Shown piece after piece: positions 6,697-10,292 of a stretch of DNA of 10,292 nt. The stretch covers positions 1 through 10,292 of the forward strand of contig DASQLD010000506.1 of assembly GCA_035630195.1 (NCBI GenBank). Direction: 5' to 3'. The notes below the pieces were generated by a model. It was not told the DNA's origin, did no database searches, and worked only from the letters and a program-made list of their open reading frames with translations. Position 1 is the stretch's first letter. Each line of letters starts with the position of its first letter. The translations under genes were made by a program, and so were the position numbers. Origin of the DNA: DASQDN01 sp035630195. Lineage in GTDB: Bacteria > Acidobacteriota > Terriglobia > Bryobacterales > Bryobacteraceae.

Positions 6697-8322
6697 CTAC
6701 TCCGCCGGTAATGTTCCGGCGATATATTGACCTGAGTACTGAGGACCGGGAGCAGGAGCAGTCCGACCCGATCGGCCGCCCGGAAGCGGACGCATGATTC
6801 GAAACGCCACCGCATCGCCCGCCTTCAGCTTTGCCTGCAAACCGCGCACATCGTCAGCCGAACCAACTGGCTGCCGGTTGATCGACACGATGATATCTTT
6901 CTCCATCAGTCCGATCTCTTCCGCAAACGACCCTTCCTGGACTTGCGTAACGACCACACCGCCGCGCTCCCCAATCTCTGCCGATTGCTTCTCAGCATCG
7001 TTCGCCGGGCGCAATGAGATACCGAAGCGCGCAGACTTCACATCGTTCTTGCCCGAAACCTCGGGATCCTCACGACGGCTATAGCGAGGGTCGTCTGCGG
7101 CAGCAAGCTGTTCCTCACGGTCGGCGATTGTAACTTTCAAATCGACCTTCTTGCCTGCCCGGTCCACGGTAACCACGGCTTCCTGGCCAATCGGTGTAGT
7201 CGACACACGGTTGACGAGGTCATCTCCATCCTTCACGGACTTGCCATTAAAGGCGACGATTACGTCTTCCGCCTTCATGCCGCCCTTATCCGCCGGACCG
7301 CCCGAGGTAACTTTCTCGACGATCACTCCACCGGTCAGGCCAAGACCCTTCATGAGTTCGGGCCGGTTGTCATACTTGTTGAACTGGATGCCGATCGAGC
7401 CGCGTGACATCTTGCCGCTGCGAATAATCGAGTTGTACACGGCTGCGGCAGTGTTTACCGGCAGCGCAAAACCAACACCCTGATAACCGCCGCTCTGTGT
7501 CGCAATCGCGGTGTTGATACCGATAACTTCACCGTTGATATTCAGAAGCGGGCCGCCGCTGTTGCCGGGATTGATCGCGGCATCCGTTTGAATGAAGCGC
7601 TGGAACTGTTGCGCGCCATCGATATCGCGTCCGGTTGCGCTCACGATACCCGCAGTGACTGTCGCTTCCAGTCCGAATGGCGATCCAATCGCGATCGCCC
7701 AATCGCCTACCTGAACCCCGTCCGAATTGCCGACCTTCGCCGCTGTCAGCGCTTTCTTGGCGTCAATCTTAATCACTGCGAGATCGGTTTCGAGATCGTA
7801 GCCGATCAACTTTGCACGATATTCGTCCGAATCGTTTGGAATCTTGACCTTGATCGCGTCTGCCTTTTCAATGACATGATGATTCGTCAAAATGTACCCG
7901 GCGCGATCGACGATGAAGCCTGACCCCGTCGCGGATCGGCGGAACGCACGTGGCGGCAGAGCCCCCTCGGGAGGGCGATTGCCGAAGAAACGGCGCAACA
8001 GGTCCGAGCCTTCCTCTTCTTCTTCGTCGTCGGGCGCGACTTGTGGGCTTCGGCGCCGTGACGCGGCCTTTGGTGTGTACTCGGTACTGATGTTCACAAC
8101 CGAGCCCTCCATGCGCTTGGCAAGCTCGACAAATTGATTTCCCGGCGTCTTGACCGCGACTGGAATTGTCAGCGGTGTGGCATCGGGAGCTGCAATCTGG
8201 GACTTCGCGGCATTCACGCCCGTCGTAACCAGCGTGCCAATCAAAATCCCAATCGATAGCGTGAAGAGCAACAGGCTCATCGTGAGCAATTTCTGCTGCC
8301 GTACCTTGTCAAAGAAACCCAT
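6697..8322 (-). CDS. HtrA/DegP-type serine endoprotease with two PDZ domains
   Basis: Envelope serine protease/chaperone that degrades or refolds damaged periplasmic proteins. I place the start at ATG 8322 (541 residues): MGFFDKVRQQKLL is followed directly by a hydrophobic segment (about 12-34) serving as membrane anchor or signal, with AGGAAGG upstream. The trypsin-like domain holds the full triad: His149 in TNHHV, Asp180 in LETDLAV, Ser255 in NPGNSGGPL. PDZ1 spans about 308-402 (GGVIVEKVTSGGPADKGG, then DVIVAFNG) and PDZ2 about 432-511 (GGVVVTQVQEGSFAEEIGL). The length fits DegP/DegQ-like proteases. Between the anchor and the catalytic core lies a charged linker with an Arg-rich run (RRR, 89-91), then an acidic run (DDEEEEEGSD, 98-107), in the region of the regulatory LA loop. 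The gene converges on the transporter operon with a 30-base gap. Which Deg paralogue it is cannot be decided. Confidence 0.95.
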   Translation of the reverse strand: MGFFDKVRQQKLLTMSLLLFTLSIGILIGTLVTTGVNAAKSQIAAPDATPLTIPVAVKTPGNQFVELAKRMEGSVVNISTEYTPKAASRRRSPQVAPDDEEEEEGSDLLRRFFGNRPPEGALPPRAFRRSATGSGFIVDRAGYILTNHHVIEKADAIKVKIPNDSDEYRAKLIGYDLETDLAVIKIDAKKALTAAKVGNSDGVQVGDWAIAIGSPFGLEATVTAGIVSATGRDIDGAQQFQRFIQTDAAINPGNSGGPLLNINGEVIGINTAIATQSGGYQGVGFALPVNTAAAVYNSIIRSGKMSRGSIGIQFNKYDNRPELMKGLGLTGGVIVEKVTSGGPADKGGMKAEDVIVAFNGKSVKDGDDLVNRVSTTPIGQEAVVTVDRAGKKVDLKVTIADREEQLAAADDPRYSRREDPEVSGKNDVKSARFGISLRPANDAEKQSAEIGERGGVVVTQVQEGSFAEEIGLMEKDIIVSINRQPVGSADDVRGLQAKLKAGDAVAFRIMRPLPGGRSGRTAPAPGPQYSGQYIAGTLPAE

Positions 8323-8333
8323 AAGAGGAAAGG

Positions 8334-8340
8334 CCTTCCT
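8334..8340 (-). promoter_or_regulatory. Ribosome binding site of the HtrA-type protease gene
   Basis: AGGAAGG on the minus strand lies 11 bases before the ATG at 8322. It supports this start over an upstream in-frame ATG at 8442, which would overlap the transporter gene. The site can pair with TTTCCT immediately downstream (AGGAA/TTCCT, five-base loop), which may partly hide it. Confidence 0.5.
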
Positions 8341-8343
8341 ATA

Positions 8344-8349
8344 ATTATA
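8344..8349 (-). promoter_or_regulatory. Possible -10 element upstream of the HtrA-type gene
   Basis: A perfect TATAAT reads on the minus strand in the 100-base gap between the transporter and protease genes, in an otherwise GC-rich context. No TTGACA-like hexamer stands at 16-18 bases upstream, and a transcript starting about seven bases downstream would begin inside the ribosome binding site. It is therefore only a candidate. The element is part of a 12-base perfect palindrome (8339-8350), so it also reads as TATAAT on the plus strand. Confidence 0.3.
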
Positions 8350-8391
8350 GAGACTTACTGGCGAATTGGTAGCGCGAGCTTGCAAGATGTA

Positions 8392-8411
8392 CGTAAAATG
8401 CCACACGTGGC
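8392..8411 (-). terminator. Weak possible terminator after the EamA-type transporter gene
   Basis: On the minus strand, GCCA and TGGC (8411-8400) flank a CGTG loop, followed by ATTTTACG, 11 bases after the transporter stop codon. The stem is short and the T run is only four bases, so read-through into the protease gene is likely. Confidence 0.22.
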
Positions 8412-8422
8412 CCGTCGCAGCA

Positions 8423-9301
8423 CTAAATCGCAGCCGAATCACGGCGATCGAGAGGCTTCAACTCCACGACGAGAATTCCCGCCAGAATACACGCCGCGCC
8501 CGCAAATGCCTGCCTCGTAAGCACCTCGTTCTCAAACACATAAGAAGTCAACCACGCAAAAACCGGTTCCAGTGAGAAAATCAGCGCTGCACGTGTCGGC
8601 GTTGTATATTTCTGACCCCAAGTCTGCACGTAAAAGGCCAGCGCAGTCGCCAGTAGGGATGTCACGGTCAGCGCAATGATGACGTCCGGTTTCCATCGCA
8701 CCAACGGATCCTCGATCACTGGGAATGTCGCCAGCCCGACAACAGCGCATGTCCCGACCTGCAACAACGTCAACCACTCAGTCGGCATCGTCTTCGAGTA
8801 GTGGCCTAACAAAAGAATATGAACCGCAAAAGCGAGCGCACAGCCCACGGTCAGCGCCTCTCCGTAGCCGACTTCAAACTTAGTCGTGCTCAGTGTCAGG
8901 AGCCCCATACCGATGGTTGCGAGTACGACGCCGATCCACTCCGACAATCCCGGTGCTTTTCGATAGACGGCAGCGAGCAGCAAAGGTACCAGCACGATGT
9001 ACAGCCCCGTGATGAATCCCGATTTTGCCGGCGTCGTATAACGCAATCCGACGGTTTGCAGGAAGTAGCCGATGAACAGAAACAACCCCGCGACCAAGCC
9101 ACCACGCCACGTCACTTTGCCGGGCTTACGACGCATCGCATAAACTCCACCGAGCACAATCGTCGCAATGGAAAATCGAATGCCAATGAACAACACTGGT
9201 GAAATATCATCCAATGCGTTCTTCACAAGAACGAACGTCGATCCCCAAAGCAGGCAAACCAGCGCCAGTCCGAGCTCGGCCAGCCGGTGCGCCGGCTTCA
9301 T
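8423..9301 (-). CDS. EamA/DMT-superfamily inner-membrane transporter
   Basis: Ten-helix membrane protein of 292 residues, the standard size for the drug/metabolite transporter superfamily (EamA, RhaT/YdcZ-like). The N-terminal helix carries WGSTFVLVK (19-27), a family hallmark. The protein consists of two related five-helix repeats: YTTPAKSGFITGLYIVLVPLL at about 88-108 aligns with YTTPTRAALIFSLEPVFAWL at about 232-251, and the second contains the characteristic EPVFA. The C-terminus (LKPLDRRDSAAI) is short and cytoplasmic. Such proteins export or exchange amino acids, metabolites or drugs; the substrate cannot be predicted here. The gene starts 10 bases after the stop of the M20 peptidase gene, suggesting co-transcription, and might relate to export or uptake of the peptidase's products. 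No good ribosome binding site is visible, so it may depend on coupling. Confidence 0.93.
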   Translation of the reverse strand: MKPAHRLAELGLALVCLLWGSTFVLVKNALDDISPVLFIGIRFSIATIVLGGVYAMRRKPGKVTWRGGLVAGLFLFIGYFLQTVGLRYTTPAKSGFITGLYIVLVPLLLAAVYRKAPGLSEWIGVVLATIGMGLLTLSTTKFEVGYGEALTVGCALAFAVHILLLGHYSKTMPTEWLTLLQVGTCAVVGLATFPVIEDPLVRWKPDVIIALTVTSLLATALAFYVQTWGQKYTTPTRAALIFSLEPVFAWLTSYVFENEVLTRQAFAGAACILAGILVVELKPLDRRDSAAI

Positions 9302-9318
9302 TGGGTTAGCTTCATTGG
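9295..9318. repeat. Short tandem direct repeat across a gene junction
   Basis: GCTTCATTGG occurs at 9295-9304 and again at 9309-9318, separated by GTTA (period 14). On the minus strand, one copy holds the peptidase stop codon within ATGAAG and the other holds the transporter start codon within an identical ATGAAG. Confidence 0.75.
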
Positions 9319-10292
9319 TCCAGCAATGAAAAAAGTGTGAGCAGTATCCGCTTCAATCCAACTTCCCGGCCATCGGGATGGAACCACTCGCTCGGCGTAT
9401 GAGCGCCGCCGCCTTGCCCTCCCGCCCCAATCGAGATCGCCGGAAGACCCATCGACAATGGAATGTTCGCATCGGTAGACGCGCAATCAAGATGGGAGCG
9501 AATCCCGAGGTAAGCGTCGACCGCCCGAATATTCCGCAGGATCGGAGCATCATCGGGCAGTCGTCCGCCAGGACGGGATCCGACCTCTTTCAATCGCGCT
9601 GTGACACGGCCGCCATTGGCTCGCTCATTCTCCATTTGAAGCGATTTGTCCACACACGAAGTCAGCAGGTCGACGAGTTCATCGATCCGCGTACCGCTCT
9701 CGGAGCGGATGTCTACTTTGGATCGCGCATCTGTGGGGATGGAATTGATGCTCGATCCTCCTTCAATGGTCCCGAAGTTGAACGAGGCGCGCGGCGCCGG
9801 GTAGCGCGCCGCGGGATCGTCGGTAAAAAGCGAAATGACACGGCCGAGGGCGTGAACAGGATTACCAATCCCGAAGTCGCTCCAGCTATGGCCTCCCGGA
9901 CCGGAGAAGGAGATCTCAAATCTGCGGCTCGCGAGAGCTTGGCACGTGATATGGTCCGTTGTCGGCCCGTCTAAGACAACAAACGCGCGAATCTTCGATG
10001 CAAGTGAGGACTGGCGGCACAAGTACCGCATGCCGCTCAAGTTCCCTTCGCCTTCCTCCCCGACATTGGCGATGAACAGCACGGAAGAGATATCGTTCTG
10101 ACAAACCTTGACCGCCCGGGCAACCGCAATCAGAGCCGCCAGTCCCGCGCCATTATCCGAGACGCCTGGACCGCGAAATGTTCCATCCGGCAGCAGTTTG
10201 ATATCGTCCGGTGCTCTCGGCGCGAGCACAGTGTCGAGATGAGCCGTCAAGGCAACGAACGGTCCGCGGGAAGTAGGATCGATCTGCGCGAT
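9312..10292 (-). CDS. M20-family metallopeptidase, 5' partial
   Basis: Zinc-dependent exopeptidase or amidohydrolase. The frame is open to the window edge, giving 326 visible residues; the N-terminus lies outside, and the TTG at 10250 sits inside the conserved FVALTAHLDTV strand, so it is not the start. Numbering from the edge, the metal-site residues are His18 and Asp20 in AHLDT, Asp46 in GVSDNGAG, Glu79-Glu80 in GEEGEGN (catalytic base and ligand), Asp108 in VVLDGPT, and His298 in GAHTPSEW. GPGGHSWSDFGIGNPVHALGR (131 onward) begins the inserted dimerisation domain. All expected ligands of the dinuclear site are present. The best match is the M20 group near tripeptidase T/carboxypeptidase-like enzymes; the substrate is uncertain. 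It is the first gene in the window of a minus-strand unit leading into the EamA-type transporter. Confidence 0.92.
   Translation of the reverse strand: MAQIDPTSRGPFVALTAHLDTVLAPRAPDDIKLLPDGTFRGPGVSDNGAGLAALIAVARAVKVCQNDISSVLFIANVGEEGEGNLSGMRYLCRQSSLASKIRAFVVLDGPTTDHITCQALASRRFEISFSGPGGHSWSDFGIGNPVHALGRVISLFTDDPAARYPAPRASFNFGTIEGGSSINSIPTDARSKVDIRSESGTRIDELVDLLTSCVDKSLQMENERANGGRVTARLKEVGSRPGGRLPDDAPILRNIRAVDAYLGIRSHLDCASTDANIPLSMGLPAISIGAGGQGGGAHTPSEWFHPDGREVGLKRILLTLFSLLDQ

Noticed and set aside
8340..8345. TATAAT on the plus strand as a forward promoter
   Set aside because: It is only the mirror half of the palindrome; no plus-strand gene follows it.
8323..8442. N-terminal extension of the HtrA-type protein to an ATG at 8442
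   Set aside because: It would overlap the transporter gene, put 40 non-conserved residues before a clear membrane segment, and ignore the AGGAAGG site that fits the ATG at 8322.
9378..9974. 198-codon open frame on the plus strand
   Set aside because: It is antisense to the M20 peptidase, whose catalytic residues are intact in the other strand; its translation is Arg-rich and low in family signal.

Overview
The window is gene-dense, moderately GC-rich bacterial DNA with no RNA genes, insertion sequences or CRISPR array that I can see. The best guess for the source is an Acidobacteriota bacterium. The main reason is the roughly 806-residue permease with two FtsX/MacB-type halves, which matches the 'acidobacterial duplicated orphan permease' (ADOP) architecture. 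This assignment is inference; no rRNA or other marker gene is present.

Plus strand, 1-6666: a tightly packed six-gene operon. In order it holds a periplasmic membrane-fusion (HlyD/MacA-like) adaptor cut off at its 5' end, two MacB/LolD-type ABC ATPases overlapping by ATGA, a secreted DUF4097-like beta-repeat protein, the duplicated FtsX-type permease, and an exported TPR protein. Intergenic gaps are 16, -4, 11, 1 and 3 bases. A hairpin plus T8 tract closes the unit. The simplest reading is one MacAB/LolCDE-like (type VII) ABC machine: a single fused two-half permease served by two non-identical ATPases, a periplasmic adaptor, and two extra exported proteins of unknown role. The second ATPase has a His in place of the D-loop Asp and a Leu in place of the usual Arg after the signature motif, so the ATPase pair is probably functionally asymmetric.

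Minus strand, 10292-6697: a convergent block read in the order M20-family metallopeptidase (N-terminus outside the window), EamA/DMT-type membrane transporter (10 bases downstream), then, after a 100-base gap with a possible promoter, an HtrA/DegP-type serine protease with one catalytic domain and two PDZ domains. The M20-transporter pair looks co-transcribed. The protease probably has its own start signals and serves envelope protein quality control.

All six gene boundaries inside the plus-strand operon are close, and no stretch longer than 300 bases lacks a gene. The most unusual feature is an ADOP-type permease, a family described as normally lacking neighbouring ATPases, lying in one operon with two ATPases and an adaptor.
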